DNA of 8,789 nt from Trichodesmium sp. MAG_R04 (GCA_023356515.1 JAKQYG010000146.1:1-8789); one strand, 5' to 3'; counted from the first letter of the stretch, positions 1 to 6,052 are shown. Notes: generated by a model not told the origin, from the sequence alone. A program made the numbers and translations.

Positions 1-698
1 TGTGCTTTTAGTGTTTCAGCTAATAGTTTTTGAGCTTGTGCTTTACCCTTAGCACGGTTAACTTCTGCTTCAGCCTCTTGTTCCGCTTCCTCTGCAATAT
101 ACACTGCTCTTTGAGCTCTTTGTTCAGCAATTTGCTTATCTTCAACGGCCCTAGCAAATTCAGGAGAAAAATTCAAATCAATTACGCTAGTATCTAACAC
201 AATAATTCCATATTTATCCAAACGAGAACCTAAAGCATTATCAAAGTCTGATTTTAATTCTTCCCTTTTTGTAATGGCTTCTTCAACAGTTCTCCTTGCT
301 GCAGCAATTTTAAAAGATTCTTGAGTTTGCGGTGCAATTACTTTAGCTACCAAATTTTGTAGAGTACCCTGTTCTCTCCTAATTTTTACCACTTGCAATG
401 GATCTAAGCGAAAGTTAATAGCAAAACTCGCAGATAATTGTTGTAAATCTTTTGTCGAACTTTGCCCAGGAACTTCAAACTTTTGTACAGTTACATCATA
501 TATATCAACTTGGGAAATCAGGGGAGGTTTAATATGAATTCCTTCTAGTAAGGCTCCATCTCTAGCTTTACCTAAAACACTCAGAACACCAGCTTGACCA
601 GGATTAATAATTACAAAAGAATTGAAGCTAATTAGCAATATTACAGACAATACAATTGCTAATATTAATGTTTGTAAACTTTGTTGTTGATTTTTCAA
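1..698 (-). CDS. Prohibitin / SPFH (band 7) family membrane protein, 3' end beyond the window
   Basis: The minus strand is open from a TTG at 696-698 to the left edge, giving 232 residues without the C-terminus. Residues 1-8 are polar, and about 9-31 form one hydrophobic segment ending in FVIINPGQAGV, the usual entry into an SPFH domain. The SPFH domain (about 30-190) contains EGIHIKPPL and an FxVPGQSSTKDLQ-like stretch. From about 185 an alanine/glutamate/glutamine-rich helix (IAEQRAQRAVYIAEEAEQEAEAE) has the coiled-coil character of prohibitins. Family members form ring or scaffold complexes at membranes; a role in protease control is known for HflKC/prohibitins but not shown here. TTG is the only plausible start: an in-frame TGA lies about 30 bases upstream, no ATG or GTG intervenes, and GGAG is 8 bases before TTG. 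An exact TATAAT (783-788, minus strand) lies upstream but has no good -35. Family certain; exact role unknown. Confidence 0.9.
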   Translation of the reverse strand, partial: MKNQQQSLQTLILAIVLSVILLISFNSFVIINPGQAGVLSVLGKARDGALLEGIHIKPPLISQVDIYDVTVQKFEVPGQSSTKDLQQLSASFAINFRLDPLQVVKIRREQGTLQNLVAKVIAPQTQESFKIAAARRTVEEAITKREELKSDFDNALGSRLDKYGIIVLDTSVIDLNFSPEFARAVEDKQIAEQRAQRAVYIAEEAEQEAEAEVNRAKGKAQAQKLLAETLKA

Positions 699-706
699 TT
701 TATATA

Positions 707-710
707 CTCC
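707..710 (-). promoter_or_regulatory. Ribosome binding site (GGAG) fixing the TTG start of the prohibitin gene
   Basis: On the minus strand CGGAG lies 8 bases before the TTG at 698. With an in-frame stop upstream and no other start codon between, this site decides the N-terminus. Spacing is ideal for a Shine-Dalgarno pairing. Confidence 0.65.
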
Positions 711-825
711 GAAATTTGAGACTACAATTCATTGCTTAACTTTCTTTGTTAATCTTAGTTTCAGTTTGAAATTACCACTAAAATTATATAATATTTTTAT
801 AATTTCTTATCCTCTCTTAATTCTC

Positions 826-849
826 GGGTAGTGCTAAAGAGGAAAGGAT
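826..849 (+). repeat. Left terminal inverted repeat of the IS1-family element
   Basis: The first 24 bases begin GGGTAGTGCTAAAGAGG and match the reverse complement of 1623-1646 at 22 of 24 positions, with mismatches at repeat positions 8 and 14. The transposase stop codon TAG (834-836, minus strand) lies inside this repeat. Confidence 0.85.
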
Positions 850-1583
850 GAGGCTATAGGTAACGAAGCATTGTAATGATGGATGAAATGCCAAATAGCC
901 CTAATATGATTTTCCAGCTTTTTGGAGAAAGATAATGTTTTTCTCACTAAACGTGAAACTCGTTCTCGTAAACTACAGTTAAATCCCTCGATATAGCTTG
1001 TTTCGCCAGTTTATTTCCCCACAGCTTGATGCCGTTTGCTAGGTAAGACTTCTGCATAAGCAAACCATAAATCTGTATAGCAAACCGCACACTGACGATA
1101 AACCCCTGGCAATGACTCCCACAGCTTTTGAGCTGAGCCTACAAAACGATCTCCAATATAGCATCCAATAATTTCACGGGTCTGTACTTCTATTGCTAAC
1201 CAGACCCACTGTTTATTACCTTTATGATCTACAAATGACCACAATTCATCCATCTGAACCTTCAAGCTTGCCTTTTTCTTTGTTTGTACCTCCACCTGCT
1301 CACAAAGCTGTGTATATTTCTCATTAACATAATTTTGTCACCACGGCTCTGAGACTTGGGTTATTCTGGCAACTCCAGCCAAGGGTATTTTTTCAAATAG
1401 CATTTGCTCTCTCACCTCTTGGGTTGATTAGGTACGCTCTGAGACCCTTTTCCATTTGGGATTTTCCACAAATTGACGACCACAGTTCCGGCATTTGTGA
1501 TTCTGTCTACCATAGCAGGTTTTATCATTCTTAACCACTGCTAGAGAATTGCATGATGGACATTGTGGCTTGGTGTCTGACAT
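834..1583 (-). pseudogene. IS1-family transposase, single reading frame with three internal stops
   Basis: From ATG at 1581-1583 to TAG at 834-836 there are 249 sense positions in one uninterrupted register. Nonsense codons occur at position 52 (TAA, 1428-1430), 82 (TGA, 1338-1340) and 191 (TAA, 1011-1013). The N-terminus has an InsA-like zinc ribbon (C8, C11, C31, C34), followed by a helix-turn-helix-like region. The catalytic part shows D112 in MDELWSF, D171 in CYTDLWFAY and E199 in SYIEGFNCSLRE, an IS1-type DDE set; the usual IER reads IEG. The tail (VRKTLSFSKKLENH, HYNASLP) is typical of InsB. The longest open piece, 1011-1295, covers only the first two catalytic aspartates. No frameshift is needed to join the zinc ribbon and DDE parts, so this would be of the single-ORF IS1 type rather than the frameshifting InsA/InsB' type. 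The protein is almost certainly not made as an active enzyme. Confidence 0.88.
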
Positions 1584-1622
1584 TGAGATGTACCTCTCTA
1601 CTTCTAATACATATTATCCTCT

Positions 1623-1646
1623 ATCCTTTCCTTTTTAGGACTACCC
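1623..1646 (-). repeat. Right terminal inverted repeat of the IS1-family element
   Basis: Read from 1646 inward on the minus strand it begins GGGTAGTCCTAAAAAGG and pairs with 826-849. Bases 1641-1646 (CTACCC on the plus strand) are also the last two codons, GGG TAG, of the cysteine desulfurase gene. Confidence 0.85.
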
Positions 1647-2831
1647 AAACTTTTTAGAATTAGTATTAGACATCAGTCTTACCAAAATCTGCTTGAGCGC
1701 CATCGCTGTCCAATCAATATCAGCTTCTGCTGTTTCTCGACCCAATGTTAAACGAATACCCCTAATAGAAGTATCTTTTGTATATCCCATTGCCAGTAAT
1801 ATCGGACTCGGAGATATTTTGCCACTATGACAAGCTGAACCTGTACTAATACCAATTCCAGCTAAGTTTAATTGTCGCACTACAGTTTTACCAGTCACCT
1901 TATCATATGCTTTAGTTATTTCACCTTTAGGAGGTACAATACAAAAACTAACATGATGAGGTAATCTGTGGAATTGATCGCCAGTACAAATTACATAAGG
2001 GTTATCAAGCATCTTTGCAAATAAGCGATCGCGTAATCTACTCAATCTTGATGTTTCTGTAGCTATCTCTCCATTAGCTAATTCTGCAGCCACTCCAAAG
2101 CCAGCGATCGCTGCTACTGCCTGAGTACCTGAACGTAACTTCATCTCTTGACCTCCACCCATCAATAAAGGAACTAACTCCACACCCTGTCGTATATAAA
2201 GTGCCCCTACACCTTGAGGACCATAAATTTTATGGCTAGATAAAGACAACAAATCTACCGGTAGTTTTTGTACATCCACTGGCAAACGCCCCACTACCTG
2301 AACTGCATCAGTATGAAACAAAACCCTATGATAACGACAAATATTACCTAATTCTACAATAGGTTGTAGCGTCCCAACTTCACTTTGGCCATAAATTATT
2401 GAAACTAAAACTGTATTCATTTGTAATGCAGCTTGTAGTTTTTGAGGATCTACTCTTCCTTGTCGATCCACAGGTAATCTTGTCACTTGCCAACCCCAGC
2501 CTTCTAACATTCTTGCCGATTCTGAAATAGCAGAATGTTCTACACTAGAAATAATTATATGTTGAGGTTTTTTATACCAACGTGCTACACCCATTACTGC
2601 CATATTATCAGATTCAGTTCCCCCAGAAGTGAAAATAATTGATTCTGGCACTGTATTAATTAGATTCGCTACTTTTATCCTTGCCCTTTCTACTAATATT
2701 GCTGACCTTTGGCCCCATCTATGTAAACTAGATGGATTACCCCATTGTTGAGTCGAAACTTGCTGCATAATACTGATTGCTTCTGGCCTTGTTGGTGTTG
2801 TAGCACTATGGTCTAGATAAATTTGCATCAT
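1641..2831 (-). CDS. Cysteine desulfurase, NifS/IscS type (PLP-dependent class V aminotransferase fold)
   Basis: 396 residues. The enzyme removes sulfur from L-cysteine to give alanine and a persulfide used for Fe-S clusters and other sulfur acceptors, in the cytoplasm. Visible landmarks are YLDHSATTPTRPEA at the N-terminus, GGTESDN (71-76), the PLP-stacking histidine H99 in SVEHSA, HTDAVQ with D175 and Q178 under the PLP ring, the Schiff-base lysine K201 in SSHKIYGP, and the catalytic C334 in STGSACHSG. Where IscS has VNNEIG, this protein has GQSEVG (148-153), which may be a lineage trait. The start has two adjacent ATGs (2831 and 2828): AGGA at 2837-2840 is 5 bases from the first and 8 from the second, so the second may be the true start (MQIYLDH). 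The extreme C-terminus is altered: the last residue (G) and the TAG stop lie inside the right inverted repeat of the neighbouring IS. Whether it serves Fe-S assembly in general or nitrogenase cannot be told, as no nif or suf genes are in view. Confidence 0.95.
   Translation of the reverse strand: MMQIYLDHSATTPTRPEAISIMQQVSTQQWGNPSSLHRWGQRSAILVERARIKVANLINTVPESIIFTSGGTESDNMAVMGVARWYKKPQHIIISSVEHSAISESARMLEGWGWQVTRLPVDRQGRVDPQKLQAALQMNTVLVSIIYGQSEVGTLQPIVELGNICRYHRVLFHTDAVQVVGRLPVDVQKLPVDLLSLSSHKIYGPQGVGALYIRQGVELVPLLMGGGQEMKLRSGTQAVAAIAGFGVAAELANGEIATETSRLSRLRDRLFAKMLDNPYVICTGDQFHRLPHHVSFCIVPPKGEITKAYDKVTGKTVVRQLNLAGIGISTGSACHSGKISPSPILLAMGYTKDTSIRGIRLTLGRETAEADIDWTAMALKQILVRLMSNTNSKKFG
2035..2042. 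repeat. HIP1 octamer GCGATCGC, first of five in the window
   Basis: The palindromic octamer GCGATCGC is over-represented in many cyanobacterial genomes. Copies here are at 2035-2042, 2104-2111, 4640-4647, 5402-5409 and 8046-8053, all inside coding regions. They support the cyanobacterial assignment; no function is claimed. Confidence 0.85.
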
Positions 2832-3140
2832 CTTTGTCCTTTTGTTTTCTTAGGTTTTAGGAATTAGGGATGGGTAATTCTGATTTGGTAGAAATAGAAA
2901 ATCAGAAAAACAACTTTTATCTTGGTGAGGTATATCAATGATCCCTACTTATTCTCCTTAGAAAGCTATGTTTTATCCACCTTAATATATCAAGACCTTT
3001 GCCTATTAACTTTTGACTTCTTGGTGGCAATAATTAATAAGGCACGGAACAAAAAATAAACTATCCCATTTTTGAAGCCTGACCTGTTTGTTTTGCCCCC
3101 TCCACTGCCTACTCTCTAATCTTTATTTCCCACTTCTTGA
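2832..3140. other. 309-bp intergenic stretch, no gene recognised
   Basis: This lies between the zinc-ribbon gene and the cysteine desulfurase gene, both read leftward. It should hold the end of the former transcript and the leader of the latter. Only the cysteine desulfurase ribosome site (AAAAGGA, 2837-2843 on the minus strand) and one hairpin (2878-2907) stand out. The rest is low-complexity AT-rich sequence with pyrimidine-rich plus-strand patches. No convincing -35/-10 pair was found. Confidence 0.6.
2878..2907. repeat. Inverted repeat, 9-bp perfect stem with a 12-nt loop
   Basis: TTCTGATTT (2878-2886) pairs exactly with AAATCAGAA (2899-2907). It lies 47 bases upstream of the cysteine desulfurase start, so it would form in the leader of that mRNA if transcription begins farther upstream. 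No T-run follows on either strand, which argues against a simple intrinsic terminator. A protein site or leader hairpin is possible. Confidence 0.45.
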
Positions 3141-3539
3141 CTACTTAGGTTTACAAACATTATAATCTTCATGGGACATCACCTTCTGTGGTAAAACAAA
3201 ACTTCCATAATCTTGACAAATCATTCTATAGTTACGAGTAACAGGTATACTAACGATAAAACGATTGTGGCGAAGTCGTTTACCTCCAAATTCCCGATAA
3301 CTGTGATTATTATTTAATCCAGAAATAATTCTTCTAGCTTTAACTACTACATAGTCTGGTAGACCCTTCAAGTCGATCAAATCACAATCGAAGGAAGCTT
3401 CCCACTCTAACTTTTTTTCTCGCTTTTCCGCTATTTCTTCATCAACTTTTTGCTGTACCATCTGCTCTTGTTCACAGCGATGGCATTTTCTACCGTATCC
3501 TTTATGGCCACATGGAAAAGTCCTTTTTCTTTTTGGCAT
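3141..3539 (-). CDS. Small zinc-ribbon protein with a RelE/HigB-like C-terminal region, function unknown
   Basis: 132 residues. The N-terminus has a compact CxH...CxxC cluster (C10, H12, C19, C22 in FPCGHKGYGRKCHRC) that should bind zinc. A charged, probably helical linker follows (about 23-48). Residues about 58-130 read like a small RelE/ParE/HigB-type fold: a helix with LPDYVVVKARRIISGL, then strands FIVSIPVTRNYRMICQ and a conserved-looking MSHEDYN near the end. I recall similar cyanobacterial proteins annotated only as zinc-binding proteins of unknown function. Toxin activity is not established, and no antitoxin-sized gene is directly adjacent. The ATG at 3537-3539 has no clear ribosome site. 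The gene stands alone, with long gaps on both sides. Coding status is well supported by the clustered zinc ligands and composition; function is unknown. Confidence 0.8.
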   Translation of the reverse strand: MPKRKRTFPCGHKGYGRKCHRCEQEQMVQQKVDEEIAEKREKKLEWEASFDCDLIDLKGLPDYVVVKARRIISGLNNNHSYREFGGKRLRHNRFIVSIPVTRNYRMICQDYGSFVLPQKVMSHEDYNVCKPK

Positions 3540-3594
3540 AAAACAGCAAAGTTAGTTTTGACATTCTGCCTGACCTAGAGGTGCAGGGTTATTT

Positions 3595-3608
3595 GGAGCC
3601 CAAGCTCC
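3595..3608. repeat. Short GC-rich hairpin GGAGC-CCAA-GCTCC
   Basis: A 5-bp perfect stem with a 4-base loop lies 56 bases upstream of the zinc-ribbon ATG. A T-run follows on neither strand, so it is not an obvious terminator. It would lie in the 5' leader of the zinc-ribbon gene if transcription starts farther upstream. Confidence 0.35.
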
Positions 3609-3640
3609 TTGACAAGTTTATGTTTCATAGAGGGCCGTAA

Positions 3641-3650
3641 CCTTTAAAGG
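3641..3650. repeat. 10-bp perfect palindrome CCTTTAAAGG
   Basis: A perfect dyad about 100 bases upstream of the zinc-ribbon gene. It could be an operator for a dimeric regulator, but one copy gives little support. Confidence 0.25.
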
Positions 3651-3725
3651 CTATGCTTTATAAACATTTTTCTGAATATAAAACTTGACAAAATAGATAA
3701 GTTATGAAATTGACATTCAATAGGT

Positions 3726-3809
3726 ATTTCGCAATAGCAAATATCTTTAAAAATAGGACTACCCTTATTTGAAAGTCCTCACAAGGCAAGAATGTCTTGC
3801 TTGCGAAAT
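3726..3809. repeat. 84-bp branched inverted-repeat structure
   Basis: The ends are a perfect 9-bp inverted repeat (ATTTCGCAA at 3726-3734, TTGCGAAAT at 3801-3809). Inside are two smaller hairpins: AGGACT/AGTCCT (3755-3760 with 3774-3779) and GCAAGA/TCTTGC (3786-3791 with 3795-3800, 3-base loop). The whole could fold as a three-way junction. It may be a structured RNA, a small non-autonomous element or a regulatory fold; sequence alone does not decide. Confidence 0.4.
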
Positions 3810-4141
3810 TTATACTCATCACTCTTATAAAGCTTCATGACAAAAGCTTCCAGAATTTAGATGCCTTTGCCCTACCTACTCTATCCTCAAAAAGACTTTT
3901 TCAGTACAACCTGCTTTATCACTCGTAAACCAAACTAGAAAATGGGTTTATTGCCCTAATTCTTGTTGTTTAAACCACCAAATTTCTTCGTAGGTCCTGT
4001 TAACAATGATTTTTTATAATGTTGGTTATTATGCTAGAATACAATAAATTATTTATCGCTCAAATTTCAACCCAACCAAATTAATATTAATACATGTTTA
4101 AGCTACAGCACATAATACTTTTTCAGGAAACCTATCCCTAA

Positions 4142-4177
4142 AGCTGGACTTATGTAGGCGAAGGGTAAGTCCTAGCT
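4142..4177. repeat. Hairpin with GGACTTA arms upstream of the lipoprotein gene
   Basis: AGCTGGACTTA (4142-4152) pairs with TAAGTCC-T-AGCT (4166-4177), giving 11 pairs with one bulged T and a 13-base loop. It ends 50 bases before the GTG start, so it may sit in the 5' leader. Both arms resemble the AGGACTTACGCA motif at 8641, hinting at a collapsed small mobile element. Confidence 0.45.
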
Positions 4178-4227
4178 AAATCACTCTAGATTTACTCATC
4201 ATTAATTTTTGTTTAAATAAAGTAACA

Positions 4228-5865
4228 GTGCTATTTTCTTCTATTCAACTACGATTTAGCTATTTTTTACTATTTACTTTGGGTCTAACTGCTTGTCTAA
4301 ATAAATCTCAGCAGTTGATTTCTCCTTTATCTCCATTGCAACAAGACCCTTTAATTAAATCTTACTTCAATCAGTCTCAAGCTTCAAGCTACACTGAAGT
4401 CCTACGCCAGAAAACTAGACTAGGAGACAATCTTGAAGAAATAATTGTTAATACTATTGCTGATGCTAATTCTACTGTATATTTGGCAGTTCAAGAATTA
4501 CGTTTACCAGCTATTGCTCAAGCTTTAGCTGAAAGATATAAAGCTGGGGTCAAAGTGCGAGTTATTATTGAAAATATCTATAATCGTCCCTGGAAAAGTT
4601 TAAGTCCATCTGAAGTCGCTCAACTGCCTCAACAGGAACGCGATCGCTACAACGAATTTTATAATCTTATTGACTATAACATAGACGGAGACATTAGTCA
4701 AGACGAAATTAATATGAGGGATGCTCTAATAATTTTAAGTAATGCAGGAGTGCCCTTGATTGATGATACTGCTGATGGTTCTAAAGGTAGTGGTTTGATG
4801 CACCATAAATTTGTAATTGTTGATGGTAAGACTATTATTGTAACCTCCGCTAATTTTACTACTAGTGGTATTCATGGGGATTTTTCGGAACCTCTGAGTA
4901 GAGGAAATGCTAATAATCTATTAAAAATAGAAAGTTTTGAATTAGCTAAACTATTCACAAAAGAATTTAATATCTTATGGGGAGATGGCCCTGGAGGCAA
5001 ACCAGATAGCAAATTTGGCTTAAACAAACCATTTAGAGGTACACGGCAAGTATTGGTTGGTAATACAAAAATTGCGGTACAATTTTCTCCCACTTCTAAT
5101 AGTCAATCTTGGCAAGAAAGCGTAAATGGTTTAATTAATAAAACATTAGAAAAAGCACAAACATCTATTAATTTATCCCTATTTGTATTTTCAGAACAAT
5201 TATTAGTTAATACCCTAGAAAATAAATCTCTACAAGGAGTATTAATTAAAGGTTTAATTGACCCTGGTTTTGCTTATCGTTACTATAGTGAAGGGTTAGA
5301 TATGATGGGAATTGCTTTAGCAAATAAATGTAAATATGAAACTAATAATCGCATTTGGAAAAAACCTATATCTACAGTAGGTTTACCTAACTTACCCCCT
5401 GGCGATCGCCTCCATCACAAATTTGGAATTATTGATAATTTAATTGTAATTACTGGTTCTCAGAATTGGACAAAAGCAGCGAATAAAAACAATGATGAAA
5501 CTTTATTGGTAATAGAAAGTTCAACAGTAGCAGCTCATTTTGACCGTGAATTTCAAAGGCTTTATCGAACAGCAACTATGGGTATACCATCCTGGTTGAT
5601 GAAAAAAGTTGATCAACAGCAACAAGAATGTGGTGATAGATTAATAGAAACTGAAACTTTGGTAATAGATACTAATAATAAAATTAATCTCAATACTGCT
5701 ACTGCTGAAGAATTAGAAATACTACCTGGAGTCGGACCTAAATTAGCAGAGCGCATTATTCAAGCAAGAAAAAATAAACCCTTTGCATCTTTAGCAGACC
5801 TAGATCAGGTACCTGGTATTGGACCTAAAATGTTAGATAAATTAAACGATCGGGTCACTTGGTAA
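4228..5865 (+). CDS. Lipoprotein PLD-superfamily (double HKD) nuclease with EF-hand loop and C-terminal helix-hairpin-helix
   Basis: 545 residues. A lipoprotein signal is followed by lipobox L20-T-A-C23, predicting export and lipid anchoring at Cys23. Two phospholipase D catalytic motifs are complete: H192-x-K194-x4-D199 followed by TSAN (206-209), and H396-x-K398-x4-D403 followed by GSQN (410-413) and a downstream E424. In this superfamily both motifs form one active site that cleaves phosphodiester bonds in lipids or nucleic acids. Residues 149-160 (DYNIDGDISQDE) match the canonical EF-hand loop with D, N, D at positions 1, 3, 5, G at 6, I at 8 and E at 12, inserted before the first HKD motif. 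Residues about 484-545 carry two helix-hairpin-helix units, LPGVGPKLAERI and VPGIGPKMLDKL, after INLNTATAEEL, as in ComEA-type DNA-binding domains. GTG at 4228 is the first start after an in-frame TAA at 4177-4179; no ATG, GTG or TTG lies between and no clear ribosome site is seen. A DNA-directed nuclease outside the cytoplasm is inferred from the HhH; lipid hydrolysis remains possible. Confidence 0.9.
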   Translation: MLFSSIQLRFSYFLLFTLGLTACLNKSQQLISPLSPLQQDPLIKSYFNQSQASSYTEVLRQKTRLGDNLEEIIVNTIADANSTVYLAVQELRLPAIAQALAERYKAGVKVRVIIENIYNRPWKSLSPSEVAQLPQQERDRYNEFYNLIDYNIDGDISQDEINMRDALIILSNAGVPLIDDTADGSKGSGLMHHKFVIVDGKTIIVTSANFTTSGIHGDFSEPLSRGNANNLLKIESFELAKLFTKEFNILWGDGPGGKPDSKFGLNKPFRGTRQVLVGNTKIAVQFSPTSNSQSWQESVNGLINKTLEKAQTSINLSLFVFSEQLLVNTLENKSLQGVLIKGLIDPGFAYRYYSEGLDMMGIALANKCKYETNNRIWKKPISTVGLPNLPPGDRLHHKFGIIDNLIVITGSQNWTKAANKNNDETLLVIESSTVAAHFDREFQRLYRTATMGIPSWLMKKVDQQQQECGDRLIETETLVIDTNNKINLNTATAEELEILPGVGPKLAERIIQARKNKPFASLADLDQVPGIGPKMLDKLNDRVTW

Positions 5866-5866
5866 G

Positions 5867-5893
5867 CTAATACTTATTTAAAATGCGTATTAG
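5867..5893 (+). terminator. Weak hairpin just after the lipoprotein gene, possible terminator
   Basis: CTAATAC (5867-5873) pairs perfectly with GTATTAG (5887-5893) over a 13-base loop, beginning one base after the TAA stop. It is AT-rich and lacks a following T-run, so intrinsic termination is uncertain. Confidence 0.3.
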
Positions 5894-5965
5894 TAAGCTA
5901 GAATTTAGAATTTATGAGCGTTTTTCTCTGAACCAGACGTACAACAATAAGTCATTTAAATGCAC

Positions 5966-6052
5966 AAAAGCTTAATCTAGATCGAAAACTATAATTGGGG
6001 CTTGCTGACATAAATATCAATGCACGAACTGAATATTGGATTAAGCTTTTTT
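5966..6052 (+). ncRNA. Candidate structured RNA or long-loop terminator: 12-bp inverted repeat ending in T6
   Basis: AAAAGCTTAATC (5966-5977) is perfectly complementary to GATTAAGCTTTT (6039-6050); the pairing can extend inward by three pairs if G-U pairs are allowed. The right arm runs into TTTTTT (6047-6052), as at the 3' end of a Rho-independent transcript. The enclosed 61 bases are too many for a typical terminator loop, so this could be a small RNA with its own terminator, the terminator of the upstream lipoprotein gene, or a miniature element. No known RNA family was recognised. Confidence 0.3.

Larger units (their letters stand above)
826..1646 (-). mobile_element. IS1-family insertion sequence, 821 bp, transposase inactivated
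   Basis: Both ends carry near-perfect inverted repeats beginning GGGTAGT, and the interior encodes an IS1-type transposase read leftward that has three in-frame stop codons. Size fits the IS1 family (roughly 0.7-1.2 kb). No target duplication is visible: the 9 bases outside the left end (ttaattctc) do not match those outside the right end (aaacttttt). The duplication has therefore decayed or been lost, or the copy arose by rearrangement. The right end overlaps the last codons of the cysteine desulfurase gene. The left end lies 127 bases upstream of the prohibitin start, so the element separates two genes that were probably neighbours. Confidence 0.88.
3540..4227. other. 688-bp divergent intergenic region without an intact gene
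   Basis: It separates the leftward zinc-ribbon gene from the rightward lipoprotein gene and should hold promoters for both. No strong -35/-10 pair was identified. It contains four inverted-repeat structures, listed separately. A short minus-strand piece (3948-4013) contains the tryptophan-rich string EEIWWFKQQELGQ before a stop; it has no start and may be a degraded gene end or chance. TTGACA-like hexamers occur at about 3684 and 3711 without good -10 partners. Confidence 0.55.

Noticed and set aside
817..1655. Target-site duplication flanking the IS
   Set aside because: The 8-9 bases on each side (ttaattctc and aaacttttt) do not match in either orientation.
3990..4016. GTA-N8-TAA resembling an NtcA site followed by TATAAT
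   Set aside because: The second half-site is TAA rather than TAC, and the spacing to TATAAT is about 12 bases instead of the 22 or so expected.
4872..5093. 73-codon open stretch on the minus strand inside the lipoprotein gene
   Set aside because: It is antisense to a well-supported gene with intact HKD motifs, and its product has no recognisable motif.
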